Shown here piece after piece: positions 15,858 through 24,847 of a stretch of DNA of 64,000 nt. The translations under genes and the position numbers were made by a program. The stretch's first letter is position 1; each line of letters starts with the position of its first letter. Location of the stretch: positions 124,001 through 188,000 of the forward strand of contig CAKSIG010000001.1 of assembly GCA_934463035.1 (NCBI GenBank), written 5' to 3'. The notes beneath the pieces were generated by a model. That model was not told the DNA's origin. It saw nothing but the letters and a program-made list of their open reading frames with translations, and ran no database searches. This DNA comes from an uncultured Eubacteriales bacterium. Its GTDB lineage: Bacteria; Bacillota; Clostridia; Oscillospirales; Acutalibacteraceae.

Positions 15858-17567
15858 TTAATAGAATGAAATCTTATTATCAATATAATATTGATAAAGT
15901 TCCTTGCTTATCGGCTCGTTCCAACGTCCGCCGATGAAGTTGTCAAAATCTCCGCCGAGCGGGTCTTCGAGCTTGCGAACCGTTATATTATCCACGTTGA
16001 TGGTAACGTTCGAGCCGTATATGCCGATATTGCCGTATGCGGGTATTTCAATTCGGTTTGCGTTGGTATTCTCGCTTAGATCGTCAACGTAGGAAATTAC
16101 TTCCTCGTCGTTCCAATAAATCTTTATTGTGTTATCAAGCAAATCCATACGCAGATTGTTCTTCTTGCCCGAAAGTATGAGGTCGTATGCCTCGGGATCC
16201 TCGGCGTCAAGATAGTTAAGCGTTACGGTTTTAAGCGCCGTCTGATAAGCCTGCGATTTATCTGTCATCATATTGGCGTAACCGAGGGTTAGCGTCTGAA
16301 TTATCTTGGTGTGCTTAACCTGCGTACCGTCAACCTCCTCGACGACGGTTTGAGCTTTACTCGAAAGAACCGCCGAATAGGACGATATACCGTGCAATTT
16401 GTTGTATTTAAGTCTGCCGATAAGTCCGAATGTGTTGGTGTTTGTAAGCGAAATGTCGCTCGGGAAGGTAATATCGCACGAAACGGAATAATCCGTCCAG
16501 TCGGTACTGCCCGCAAACCAAAGTCCGTCGCTCACGGGGGTTATGGCAAGATAGCGGTTGGTCTTATCCTTATTGGTTTCTACCGTAGTTTCGGAAGCGG
16601 TGGTCTGCCATATCGGGTTTTCAACGCTTTCCTCGCCGTCGAACATTGAACCGTCGGTAAAGGTTTCTCTTAACAGAATATCCTCTGTCGGCGGAAGGTC
16701 GGGCGGCAGGGTTACCTCGCTTGATGAGGAGGACGAAGATGACGATGAAGAATCGTCGGGATTATCGTCAAGCTCATAGCCCTCGTAAGCCGTCACCTCA
16801 ACGTTGAAATCGCTGAAAACGGCTGTTGCAAGGTCGCTCCTCTCGGTAGAAGAAGCGCCCAAGCCGATATAAATATCCTTATCAAATTTCACGAACACGC
16901 CCGACTGTATGGTAACCCAGGATTTAGGGTTGGACGGTGTGAAGTTATATTCGGATTTAACCTTTCCTACGCCCTTGCCCGTTGTAACAAAGGTCATACG
17001 GAGTCTTATTCCGTTGTCGTATCTCGGCGGCTCCTTATAGTTAAGATTAGAGTTGCAAGCCTTGCCTGTTTCGGTTCTTGAAACCATAAGCATAGCCTCG
17101 GGACGCGCGTGCGCAAGCGCCATTGAAGCTCTGCCGTTAAGGCTTGAACGAAGGAGTATGCCTGCCGAGGCGGTTGTGGCGAACGCCGACCAGGAGTTAA
17201 GCGTTACCTCCGCCGTAACTGTTGCCTCATCATCAACACGGTAGTTGAACGGTATTTTAAGGTATGCGTAGTCGACCTGATCGCCGTCATACCAGCAGGC
17301 AAAGCTGTTGGTTTTTATCGTGTAGTGGCGGCTTGATTCGTCGCCCGATTCCTCATAGCTTCCGTCGGAGTCCTCGAACACCCTTTTTGCGCCGTCTATT
17401 GTGGCATAATCCGCCTTTACCTTGGCAAATTCAAGCTGCGGATTTACGGATTTTGATACCGTAACCATATCCGCTTTTACATTCATAGAGATGATAAGCG
17501 CCGACGCGCAGAGTATAGCCGCTAACGCAACGCAGATTATCTTTTTTGTTCTTGAAACGTTTGTCAC
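15858..17567 (-). CDS. Secreted or surface protein with two beta-sandwich domains and a poly-Ser linker
   Basis: 569 aa. Residues 10-32 form a hydrophobic N-terminal segment that ends VKA, so it is a signal peptide or an uncleaved anchor. Domain 1 (about 40-265) is beta-rich. An acidic Asp/Ser linker with 11 Ser in a row (about 271-284) leads to domain 2 (about 298-535), which resembles concanavalin-like/DUF1080-type laminin G folds. It ends in a short helical tail with no anchor. The GTG start overlaps the stop of the upstream cohesin-type gene (GTGA), so the two are translationally coupled. The next gene starts 15 bases downstream. Likely a carbohydrate-binding partner of the same surface system. 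No catalytic motif seen. Confidence 0.8.
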   Translation of the reverse strand: MTNVSRTKKIICVALAAILCASALIISMNVKADMVTVSKSVNPQLEFAKVKADYATIDGAKRVFEDSDGSYEESGDESSRHYTIKTNSFACWYDGDQVDYAYLKIPFNYRVDDEATVTAEVTLNSWSAFATTASAGILLRSSLNGRASMALAHARPEAMLMVSRTETGKACNSNLNYKEPPRYDNGIRLRMTFVTTGKGVGKVKSEYNFTPSNPKSWVTIQSGVFVKFDKDIYIGLGASSTERSDLATAVFSDFNVEVTAYEGYELDDNPDDSSSSSSSSSSSEVTLPPDLPPTEDILLRETFTDGSMFDGEESVENPIWQTTASETTVETNKDKTNRYLAITPVSDGLWFAGSTDWTDYSVSCDITFPSDISLTNTNTFGLIGRLKYNKLHGISSYSAVLSSKAQTVVEEVDGTQVKHTKIIQTLTLGYANMMTDKSQAYQTALKTVTLNYLDAEDPEAYDLILSGKKNNLRMDLLDNTIKIYWNDEEVISYVDDLSENTNANRIEIPAYGNIGIYGSNVTINVDNITVRKLEDPLGGDFDNFIGGRWNEPISKELYQYYIDNKISFY

Positions 17568-19279
17568 AGTACCTCACCTCCGATTTGCTCATATTTTTTC
17601 TGTTTTAAGTACTGCCACGCGAGAACCGCGGGGAACGCCAGCATAAGCACCGAAGCCGCAAGAATAATACTCAGAATGAGAATTATCTGCGGAACCTCGC
17701 TTATAACGGTTTTGGTCACCGTTTTTGCGCTGTCGCCATTTGTATCGTTCTTGACCGCTGTGTTTGCGGTCGACGCGCTGTTGCCTGTGTTGCCGTTACC
17801 CGTAGACGCTGCCGACGAGGTTGTTTGCGACGGCTTAGTTACGGTTGAAGCAGAACCCTTTGAGTCGCCCGACGGGACGGTAAGGGTAGCTATTTTATCA
17901 AGCAGTTTTTCAAGCAGATTTCTGCGCATTGCAAGTTTTTCACGCAGTGCCTCGGGCTGAGCGTCAATATCCGCAATGGCAAGCTCGATAGCGGTCTTGT
18001 CATAAACGGTTACGGTGCGCTGGGTTATGGCAAGCACCTTTGCGTGCTTTTTAAGAAATTCCTGCTGCTGTTCAAGCAGAGCCTGCTCCGCATCGTCCTC
18101 GGCGGTATATTTATTGACGTAGCCCATAAGCTCGCTCAAATGCTCGCGTTCGCTCTTGCCCAATTCCTGCGCTATGTCGGACATAAGGTCAAACGAGGTT
18201 ATGGCCTCAACCACCATTGAGCCATATTCCTTGTAGTTGCCCGCTATATCGTTTTCGGTGGCTTCAAGCACCGTTTTGAAGTTCTCCTTGAACTCCTCGT
18301 ATTCCTGAACCGCCTTTGAATATTTGCGCGCGTCGGCTTCAAGCTGTTTTATTTCAGCCTTTAACGAGTTTATCTTTTCTTTAACCGAGCCGTCCATACG
18401 GGCGAGCGCGGCGTCGCTCATCAAACCGAGTTCGTCTGACGCGGCGGTAACCTCGGTTTTGTCGTTAAGCGTTACCTGACCCTCGGGGATTGCAAGTATA
18501 CGTTTATATTTTTCAATAAACGCGGCTATTGCCTTGTCTATTTCGGCGTAACCCGCGCTTTCCTGCGCCTTATAATACCTTGTGGGCGCGGTGCGGTAGT
18601 ATTCGTACAAATCGGGATAGGAGTTAAAGAACGCCTTTATCTTTTCGTTTGTATACTTAGTGAATATCGCCTTTGCGGCGTCAATATCCGCCTTAGAGTC
18701 GGGATATTTTATTGTTTCGAGCTTTCTGTAAGCCGCAAGCTCATCTTCGGTAAACGTGATAGCGTTAATTCCCACGTTTACGCTTGCCGACGATATATCG
18801 CTTGTTATTTTTTTATTCGCGCTGTCATACATAACAGCCGAAGTAATTTTAAACGCGCCGTTTATATTGCTTTTGACCGTTTCGGCGGTAAAAAGCATAT
18901 CGAATATCCTGCCGTTTAAAACGGTGTTCTGCGCGGTGGTATCCCATATCACCGTCACGGTTCCGTTTTTCGTATTGCAGGCAGACTGCGCAACGCCGTC
19001 GCTGTCCGCAATCAGACAGTCAACGCTGTTTTCCGCAAATGTGAATAAATCAGGGTCGTAGCTTAGTTTAAGCTGTAAAGAGCTTATGGCTTTGCTGTTC
19101 TGCACCGAAACCGAAACAGTCAGCTTTTCGCCGGGAGAAACGCTTGAAACAGCGGTGTTTCCCTTAAAAGCGCCCACCGAAAGCACAGCGTCCGACGCGG
19201 CGTTCACGCCTACGGTGCCGAGCAATACGGAGGATACGAGGAATACCGTCAGAATCAGCGAAATAATCCTGTTTTTCAT
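17564..19279 (-). CDS. Membrane-anchored protein with an N-terminal cohesin-like module
   Basis: 571 aa from the ATG at 19279, which has AAAGG 8 bases upstream; the open frame extends further but without a signal peptide in the right place. Residues 1-27 are a signal peptide (VNA-AS). Residues about 30-165 read like a cohesin: SPGEKLTVSVSVQN, LQLKLSYDPDLFTF, KNGTVTVIWDTT, GRIFDMLFTA and a final strand SASVNV in the usual order. Residues 170-475 are helical or coiled-coil with repeated D-K-T-x-x-x-x-A patterns. A Ser/Thr/Asn linker (about 480-520) leads to a TM helix (about 525-548) and a Lys-rich tail. This is the topology of an anchoring scaffoldin with one cohesin. It sits between the sugar-binding lipoprotein gene and the dockerin exoprotein gene. 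Confidence 0.78.
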   Translation of the reverse strand: MKNRIISLILTVFLVSSVLLGTVGVNAASDAVLSVGAFKGNTAVSSVSPGEKLTVSVSVQNSKAISSLQLKLSYDPDLFTFAENSVDCLIADSDGVAQSACNTKNGTVTVIWDTTAQNTVLNGRIFDMLFTAETVKSNINGAFKITSAVMYDSANKKITSDISSASVNVGINAITFTEDELAAYRKLETIKYPDSKADIDAAKAIFTKYTNEKIKAFFNSYPDLYEYYRTAPTRYYKAQESAGYAEIDKAIAAFIEKYKRILAIPEGQVTLNDKTEVTAASDELGLMSDAALARMDGSVKEKINSLKAEIKQLEADARKYSKAVQEYEEFKENFKTVLEATENDIAGNYKEYGSMVVEAITSFDLMSDIAQELGKSEREHLSELMGYVNKYTAEDDAEQALLEQQQEFLKKHAKVLAITQRTVTVYDKTAIELAIADIDAQPEALREKLAMRRNLLEKLLDKIATLTVPSGDSKGSASTVTKPSQTTSSAASTGNGNTGNSASTANTAVKNDTNGDSAKTVTKTVISEVPQIILILSIILAASVLMLAFPAVLAWQYLKQKKYEQIGGEVL

Positions 19280-19321
19280 ACCCTTTTCCTTTCTTTGAGC
19301 TAATGCGAGCCTAAATTCGCC

Positions 19322-19350
19322 TACCGATGGCGGCTTTGCCGCCATCGGTA
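19322..19350 (-). promoter_or_regulatory. Perfect 13-bp hairpin after the sugar-binding protein gene
   Basis: TACCGATGGCGGC, 3-base loop, exact complement. It lies 12 bases after the stop of the binding-protein gene and before the cohesin-like gene. No U-run follows. Such hairpins often protect the upstream mRNA and lower expression of downstream genes, which fits the need for excess binding protein. Confidence 0.6.
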
Positions 19351-19362
19351 ACTGTGTTTATA

Positions 19363-20931
19363 CTATTTCTTGGACTTGATATATTCGTCCGCCTGTTTCT
19401 GGAATTCTTTGATTACGTCGTCAATTCCAGCCGTTTTTATCTTATTATTCATCTCGTCATAGGTGCTTTGATAATCCTTGATAACACCTGTGGTAAGCTG
19501 GGCTTCAAGCTCCTTATTGATTGAAATGATGTTGCTCATCTTAATATCAACGGGGGTCTGGTCGAAGCAGTAACCGTACATTACGCCCTTTTTAACCTTG
19601 GGGAGCTTGTTCTCAAAATAATCCTTACCGTAATCAATAGTTGTCTGGTCATACGGATAAACCGCCGAGAACTTAAACATATTTCCTATCTGCCAGTTAG
19701 GTATGCCGTATTTTGAAGATGATGTTCCCTGACCTACATAGTCGAACGCCTTAACAACGTTATCTGACGTTCTCTCATAGTGGGTGCCCTCAATGCCGTA
19801 TGCCAGCATATCGAGAATTTCTTTGCCCTCGTCGGTGCGGCAAAGCTCTATAAACTTCATAGCTCTTGCGGGATTTTCGGCGGTTGACGGGATTGTAAGA
19901 TAGGTCATAAGCGAGCCTACGTTGTGGCTTGAAAGCATATCGTATTCAGGGTTGTCAAGAACTACAACATACGGGTCGGAGGTTCCCTCCATAGGAGCAA
20001 TGATCCAATTTTCGTCCGCTCCCTTGCGTGAGCCGCGGAGACCGTCTATCTGTCCCGCATAATCCGACGTTCCGAAAGAAGTTCCCGTAAGAACGTCCTT
20101 GCTTATGTATCCGTCCTGATACCATTTGTTCATCCACTTTATCCAGAGCTTAAATTCTTCTGTCTCGTGGAAGTCGATTACCTTTACCTTGTCGGTGGTT
20201 TGATCAAAACAGATATTGGAGTTTTCGCCGCCGATAAAGGTATATCCTCTTTTTGCTATGTTGTTTGAATAAAGCTCGTCGATGTTAAGCTGAACGAGCT
20301 TGCCCGCCGCCTTTGCCGCGCTCAGACCTTGGTCAAGCGCCTCGTAGAAGTTTTCATCGGTATGCGGATTTGAGTGCGTTGCCGCAACGATAGCCGCGGT
20401 GTCAAAATAGCTGAATACAGCCTGTGATATTTTAAGCGAGGTGGTTTCCTTTATGTGATACTGGATATTCGGTATGCCGTAGAGCTTGCCGTTGTATTCG
20501 CCTGTGTAATACTGATCGGCATAAATTCCCTCGCGCTCCTCTTTTACGGTAGGAGCGTATGTATCAATAAGGTCGTCAAGCTCAATGAATGAGTTTTTGG
20601 TTATTTCTTCAAGCAATGAAAGGTTCAAACCAAGGCTTGCTATATCAAAGCTGGTGTCGCCCGCCATCCAAAGCTGCCACTTATCGCTCAAACTGTCGCA
20701 TATAATTTCGAGTTTGGTGTTGGGGAGCTTCTTTTCCACGAGTTTATTAAGCTCGTCGTTTACCATACTGAGGTCTTTTTGCGGCGAGAAGTCGAAAACG
20801 AAGCGCAGAGTAACCTCCTTGCTTTCATCATCGGTGAATTTTCCGCCCGATTTACCGCCGCCGCAGCCTGCAAAGCAGGAAACAAGCAGTGCGATCGCCA
20901 TTAAAATGCTTAATAATCTGATTTTTTTCAT
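19363..20931 (-). CDS. Sugar ABC transporter substrate-binding lipoprotein, LplA type
   Basis: 522 aa. The signal peptide ends in a lipobox (CFAGC, lipid on Cys23), followed by a GGGKSGG linker and a two-lobed extracellular solute-binding domain of the size typical for LplA/YtcQ proteins (about 500 aa). GGAG lies 7 bases before the ATG. The gene follows both permease genes and comes before the anchored cohesin-type protein. It should capture an oligosaccharide outside the membrane and deliver it to the LplB/LplC permeases. No ATPase gene is present nearby; such systems commonly share a distant MsmX-type ATPase. The ligand cannot be read from the sequence, though the beta-helix enzyme in the same operon points to a uronic-acid-rich or plant cell-wall oligosaccharide. 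Confidence 0.92.
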   Translation of the reverse strand: MKKIRLLSILMAIALLVSCFAGCGGGKSGGKFTDDESKEVTLRFVFDFSPQKDLSMVNDELNKLVEKKLPNTKLEIICDSLSDKWQLWMAGDTSFDIASLGLNLSLLEEITKNSFIELDDLIDTYAPTVKEEREGIYADQYYTGEYNGKLYGIPNIQYHIKETTSLKISQAVFSYFDTAAIVAATHSNPHTDENFYEALDQGLSAAKAAGKLVQLNIDELYSNNIAKRGYTFIGGENSNICFDQTTDKVKVIDFHETEEFKLWIKWMNKWYQDGYISKDVLTGTSFGTSDYAGQIDGLRGSRKGADENWIIAPMEGTSDPYVVVLDNPEYDMLSSHNVGSLMTYLTIPSTAENPARAMKFIELCRTDEGKEILDMLAYGIEGTHYERTSDNVVKAFDYVGQGTSSSKYGIPNWQIGNMFKFSAVYPYDQTTIDYGKDYFENKLPKVKKGVMYGYCFDQTPVDIKMSNIISINKELEAQLTTGVIKDYQSTYDEMNNKIKTAGIDDVIKEFQKQADEYIKSKK

Positions 20932-20973
20932 TGTGATACTCCAATCTGCCGAAAACGGCGGTTTTATAATTTT

Positions 20974-21891
20974 TTATCCCTTTACGGAACCTATCATCAT
21001 TCCCTTTGAGTAGTACTTCTGGAAGAACGGGAATGCAATCATCATCGGGAGCGCCGCGAGAACGCATATTGCAAATTTAAGCGTTTCGTTAGGCAGGGTC
21101 TTTATCATATCGAGGTAGCCGGGTATATTCTGCATTGTCTGCTTTATCATATCCGACTCTTGCAGAACCTTTTGAAGCATATACTGCAAGGTGTAGAGGT
21201 CCTTGTTGGTGATATAGTAAAGACTTGTTTCATAATCGTTCCAGCGTCCGAGCAGACCGAAAAGATAATAAGTAGCCAAAATCGGTTTTGAAAGCGGAAT
21301 TACTATTTTAACAAGTATCTGAAATTCGCTTGCACCGTCGAGCGACGCCGACTCTATAAGCGATGACGGAAGCTGTTTAAAGAACGTTCTGAAAATGAAT
21401 ATCGTGTATGCGCCTATCGTCCAGTTGAAGAAATATACCCACATATTATCCTGCAAGCCGAGGTATTGGGTACGTACTATGTATCCCGGAACAAGTCCGC
21501 CGCTGAAAAACATTGTAACTATTAAATAGGTGTTTACAAACTTTTTATAGGCAAATCCCTCGCGCGCAAGAGCGTATCCGCACATTGCCATAACGAAAAC
21601 GCTTATGAGAGTAACGCCGAACGCATAGAGCAACGTTACCTTGTACGCGTTTATCATCGTCATAGGAGAGGCAAAGACAAATTCAAACGCCGTGAGAACC
21701 AACTTTTTCGGTATAAACCTGAATCCGTATTCAAGCACGTCTGCCTCAGACGAGAAGGCAACCGAAAACAGGAGCAGCATCGGCACTATAAATATCACCG
21801 ACATAAGTATGAAGAAGGCGTAAATAAAAACCTTGTAGTTCAAAATCTTTTTACGCAGGGGACTTTTTTTACGAATTTTCTTATCTGACAT
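20974..21891 (-). CDS. Sugar ABC transporter permease, LplC/YtcP type
   Basis: 305 aa from the ATG at 21891, chosen because GGAGG sits 8 bases upstream; a GTG three codons earlier overlaps that site. Six hydrophobic segments are visible. The EAA loop reads SASLDGASEFQILVKIVIPLSKP, the site that contacts the ATPase. The N-terminal basic stretch (KKIRKKSPLRKK) faces the cytoplasm. It lies 15 bases after the partner permease gene. Confidence 0.93.
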   Translation of the reverse strand: MSDKKIRKKSPLRKKILNYKVFIYAFFILMSVIFIVPMLLLFSVAFSSEADVLEYGFRFIPKKLVLTAFEFVFASPMTMINAYKVTLLYAFGVTLISVFVMAMCGYALAREGFAYKKFVNTYLIVTMFFSGGLVPGYIVRTQYLGLQDNMWVYFFNWTIGAYTIFIFRTFFKQLPSSLIESASLDGASEFQILVKIVIPLSKPILATYYLFGLLGRWNDYETSLYYITNKDLYTLQYMLQKVLQESDMIKQTMQNIPGYLDMIKTLPNETLKFAICVLAALPMMIAFPFFQKYYSKGMMIGSVKG

Positions 21892-21906
21892 TTTCGGCAC
21901 CTCCTT

Positions 21907-22842
21907 TTAAAGTAATGCGCTTTCTTCGTCCAGCTTTTTGACGAAGAAGTTTGAAAGCATAAGGCATATAAATCCTACAACCGACTGGAACAGACCTACC
22001 GCCGCCGTTACGCCCATCTTGCCCGATTTAAGACCTCTGAGCAAATAGGTCGGGAGTATATCGGTAACGCTGTAAAGCGCCGCGGAGTCCATCGGAACCT
22101 GATAGAAAAGACCGAGGTTGCCGCCGAGTATGCTCGCCATTGAGGTTATTATCATAAACGCGATTATCGGCTTGATAGAGGGCAATGAAATATGTATTAC
22201 CTGCTTGAAGTGCGACGCGCCGTCAAGCTCTGCCGCCTCGAAAAGCTGGTGGTCTATTCCCATAAGCGAAGCGTAGTACAATAAGCAACCCATACCGATA
22301 GTCTGCCATTCCTGCGTTACAAGAAGTATAATCGGCCAATATTTAGGCTCGTTATACCACGCTATTGCCTCGCCGCCGAGGTTTGTTATTACCGAATTTA
22401 AAATACCGCTTTTATAGTTAAGGAACGCATAAACGATATACGCCATAATAACCCACGAAATATTACTCGGCATAGCCATTGTCGTCTGGAAGAATTTAAG
22501 CGCGCCCTTGCTGTTTATCTCATACATAAGAAGGGCGATTATTATTCCGAGCAGCATAGAAACCAGCTGGAAAAGTATGTGGTATCCTATTGTGTTTCTA
22601 ATAACCCTGAATGCGTCGGACGATTTGAAGAAGTATTCAAAGTTTTCAAAGCCGACAAACGGGGAAGCAAATTTATCCCTGTAATTGAAGTTTTGGAAAG
22701 CCACGACCACGCCGAAAATAGGCAGATAGTGGAACACAAGCAGCCATAACAGTGCAGGCAGAGCCAATAAAAGCAACGGCAGACTTGTTATGTACTTGTT
22801 AGGTTTTTTCTGTAACGGTGATTTCTCACTCATTTTGCTCAT
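21907..22842 (-). CDS. Sugar ABC transporter permease, LplB type
   Basis: 311 aa with six TM segments, beginning with a basic cytoplasmic tail (LQKKPNKY) and containing the EAA-loop motif AAELDGASHFKQVIHISLPSIKP. The gene overlaps the end of the GLUG-type gene upstream by 17 bases. A second ATG at 22833 is a slightly better start (GGGGG nine bases upstream). It forms the membrane channel with the LplC-type subunit. Confidence 0.93.
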   Translation of the reverse strand: MSKMSEKSPLQKKPNKYITSLPLLLLALPALLWLLVFHYLPIFGVVVAFQNFNYRDKFASPFVGFENFEYFFKSSDAFRVIRNTIGYHILFQLVSMLLGIIIALLMYEINSKGALKFFQTTMAMPSNISWVIMAYIVYAFLNYKSGILNSVITNLGGEAIAWYNEPKYWPIILLVTQEWQTIGMGCLLYYASLMGIDHQLFEAAELDGASHFKQVIHISLPSIKPIIAFMIITSMASILGGNLGLFYQVPMDSAALYSVTDILPTYLLRGLKSGKMGVTAAVGLFQSVVGFICLMLSNFFVKKLDEESALL

Positions 22843-24643
22843 CCCCCGTATTTTCTTCGTCCTCGTCTGTTATATCCACTCCCGCAAGGGCTCTTTTCTT
22901 TCTGAAAAAGTAGATACACAATAGGACGTTCATTGCAAGTATTACCGCTATAAGCGCGATAAGTATTATTACTATAATTTTTTCCGATGTTGTTAGCGCG
23001 CGGCTGCTCACACTCTGGTCAGCCATATCCTTTACCGCCTCGTAAGCCTCTTTGAGCTTAGAAACGATCTTTGAAGAAATAAAAGTGCTGTGTGCCTCGT
23101 CAAGGAACGTGTAATCGTCGTATATTTCAAGGACGTTGTCCCTGTCCGACGCTTTCAGCTTGCCGACGTCGGGAAGCGCCTTTACCCTTTTTACAATGTC
23201 GGGGATTATAAGCAGGCACATTGAGTCGTAGCACTTTGTCATTTTAGCGACCAACTCGGCGGGTATCTCGTTGTATTCCGCGTCGGTGAGCTTATCAAAT
23301 GCACGCTTTACCTTCTTTACCTCGTCCTTGTCTTTAAGGGTCAGCTTTTCCGCCTCCGGAAGTTTTTCTATTTCGGCAACCAGATCATTTACGCTTATTA
23401 CCGTTTCTTCGGAGGAATCAGAGCTTCCCTGTTCCTGTGAAGTTCCGTCCGTACCTGTGCTTTCGCTCGGCACGACCTCGGAAACAGCACCAGGCGTATA
23501 TGCCGCGCCGTCGGTAATATAGGCAAAGTTTGCCTTGACCGATTCTGCCGCCGCCGTTACCTGCGCCGCGGAAACCTTTGCGAACTTAGGCTGGTTTCCG
23601 TTGCCCGCAAATCCGCAGTCGTTAGCGGTATACATAGCCTCCGTGTCGCCGATTTCGGAAGCGCTTTTAATTTGAACGTTTGAATAGCACTTTGTGAGCG
23701 TTACCGAAGCGTCCTTACAGCTTCTTGTAAAAGGCGCCAAGTCGGAAGTGCCGATACAAACGGCGTTTTCAATTGCCGCGCCCTCTCCTATGCTGCCCGT
23801 AAATCCGCCGCACGAACTTAGATCGGATGTATACGTAAATACATACGAACCCTCGGCAAGAACGTTTTTAACGCTGCCGCCCGATATACTGCCGATAAAC
23901 AGACCCTGATTCCAGAAGCCTGCTCCCTTTATTTCAACATTTGAATAACAGTTCTCAACGATACAGTTGCTGACACGTCCCACAAGTCCGCCTGTGTTGT
24001 TTGCACGCGAAGTAATGCTGCCCGTAACCCCGCAGCCTGAAATATAAGTATCCTCGGCATAGGTTACCAAAACGGCCGTTCCCATTTCATCGCCCTGACC
24101 CGGATTTAACGAATGGTCGGGGTTCATTTGGTGCTGACCCAAAACGTTGCTTGTTATCTTAGCGCCCAAAACATAAATGTTTTCAAGCGACGCGCTTGTT
24201 GTAGCACCGAACAGAGCCGCCTCCCACTTGTTATTATTTTTAACATAGTTAGCGTAACCGCTGTTGTTCTTAACCTGATGGGCGGCGCCGTTATTGTTGT
24301 CAATTTTCAAATTTTTAATTATGTATTTCGGCGTTCCGTCGCTGTTAAGCTCGCAGGTGAAACTGCCCGTAAACGGCTTTGCCATAGTTCCTATCGGCTG
24401 AAACGCCGAGGAAAACGACGACATATCCACCGTGTTTGCCAGCTTGTAGTGGGCGGAGAGATTGTTCCTCATTCCGTCAAGCTGTTCGGGTGTTTCCACC
24501 AAATACGGCGACTCTTTTGTACCGTTTCCGTTATACGCCACAGCCGCGCTTACCGAAAACGACGCCGTGAAAATGCTTAAAATAATGCAGATACACAGCG
24601 CCAAGGAAAGTGAACCGACTGTCGCTTTTTGTTTATAATGCAT
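22826..24643 (-). CDS. GLUG-type surface protein with C-terminal membrane anchor
   Basis: 605 aa. Signal peptide 1-33 (SVSA-A). Beta-helix-like GLUG region at about 38-350, with repeats such as GTKESPYLVETPEQLDGM, NNTGGLVGRV and SSCGGFTGSI. A Ser/Thr/Glu linker (385-415) is followed by helical segments (415-545), one TM helix (about 554-578), a short KK flank and an acidic cytoplasmic tail. The gene opens the transporter operon and overlaps the LplB-type gene, so its product is made together with the transporter. The topology matches the cohesin-type protein in the same operon (signal peptide, head, helical stalk, linker, TM). AAAGGGG sits 7 bases before the ATG. Probably a surface receptor or adhesin that feeds the transporter; ligand unknown. 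The truncated gene at 1-1362 is a paralogue. Confidence 0.85.
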   Translation of the reverse strand: MHYKQKATVGSLSLALCICIILSIFTASFSVSAAVAYNGNGTKESPYLVETPEQLDGMRNNLSAHYKLANTVDMSSFSSAFQPIGTMAKPFTGSFTCELNSDGTPKYIIKNLKIDNNNGAAHQVKNNSGYANYVKNNNKWEAALFGATTSASLENIYVLGAKITSNVLGQHQMNPDHSLNPGQGDEMGTAVLVTYAEDTYISGCGVTGSITSRANNTGGLVGRVSNCIVENCYSNVEIKGAGFWNQGLFIGSISGGSVKNVLAEGSYVFTYTSDLSSCGGFTGSIGEGAAIENAVCIGTSDLAPFTRSCKDASVTLTKCYSNVQIKSASEIGDTEAMYTANDCGFAGNGNQPKFAKVSAAQVTAAAESVKANFAYITDGAAYTPGAVSEVVPSESTGTDGTSQEQGSSDSSEETVISVNDLVAEIEKLPEAEKLTLKDKDEVKKVKRAFDKLTDAEYNEIPAELVAKMTKCYDSMCLLIIPDIVKRVKALPDVGKLKASDRDNVLEIYDDYTFLDEAHSTFISSKIVSKLKEAYEAVKDMADQSVSSRALTTSEKIIVIILIALIAVILAMNVLLCIYFFRKKRALAGVDITDEDEENTGDEQNE

Positions 24644-24673
24644 AACTATACCCCTTTCATTATTTACATTTTA

Positions 24674-24702
24674 ATTATAAAATCAGCAATTCTTACCCGC
24701 AA
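24674..24702 (-). promoter_or_regulatory. Predicted sigma-A promoter of the transporter/surface operon
   Basis: TTGCGG (24697-24702) and TATAAT (24674-24679) with a 17-base spacer, on the minus strand, about 30 bases before the GLUG-type gene's ATG. Confidence 0.65.
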
Positions 24703-24712
24703 CCTATAAGAA

Positions 24713-24738
24713 TTTGATACATATCAAATAATTTGATA
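24713..24738. promoter_or_regulatory. Candidate operator just upstream of the operon promoter
   Basis: TTTGATAcaTATCAAA (24713-24728) is a 7-bp inverted repeat, and a third TTTGATA half-site follows at 24732-24738. The site abuts the -35 box, a usual position for an activator. The YesN-type regulator encoded at 8806-10227 is the natural candidate, but this is inference. Confidence 0.5.
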
Positions 24739-24796
24739 CTGCGGCAATTAGTATATTATTCTTGAATAATTTCAATAATAAATTCGTAAAAAGGAC

Positions 24797-24825
24797 TTGA
24801 AAAATACCCCAAGGGGGTATATAAT
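24797..24825 (+). promoter_or_regulatory. copA promoter with CsoR operator in the spacer
   Basis: TTGAAA (24797-24802), 17-base spacer, TATAAT (24820-24825). The spacer holds ATACCCCAAGGGGGTAT (24804-24820), the GC-rich palindrome recognised by CsoR. Bound CsoR would block RNA polymerase, and Cu(I) would release it. Confidence 0.88.
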
Positions 24826-24847
24826 AATTCCGAAAGGAGTGCTTACG

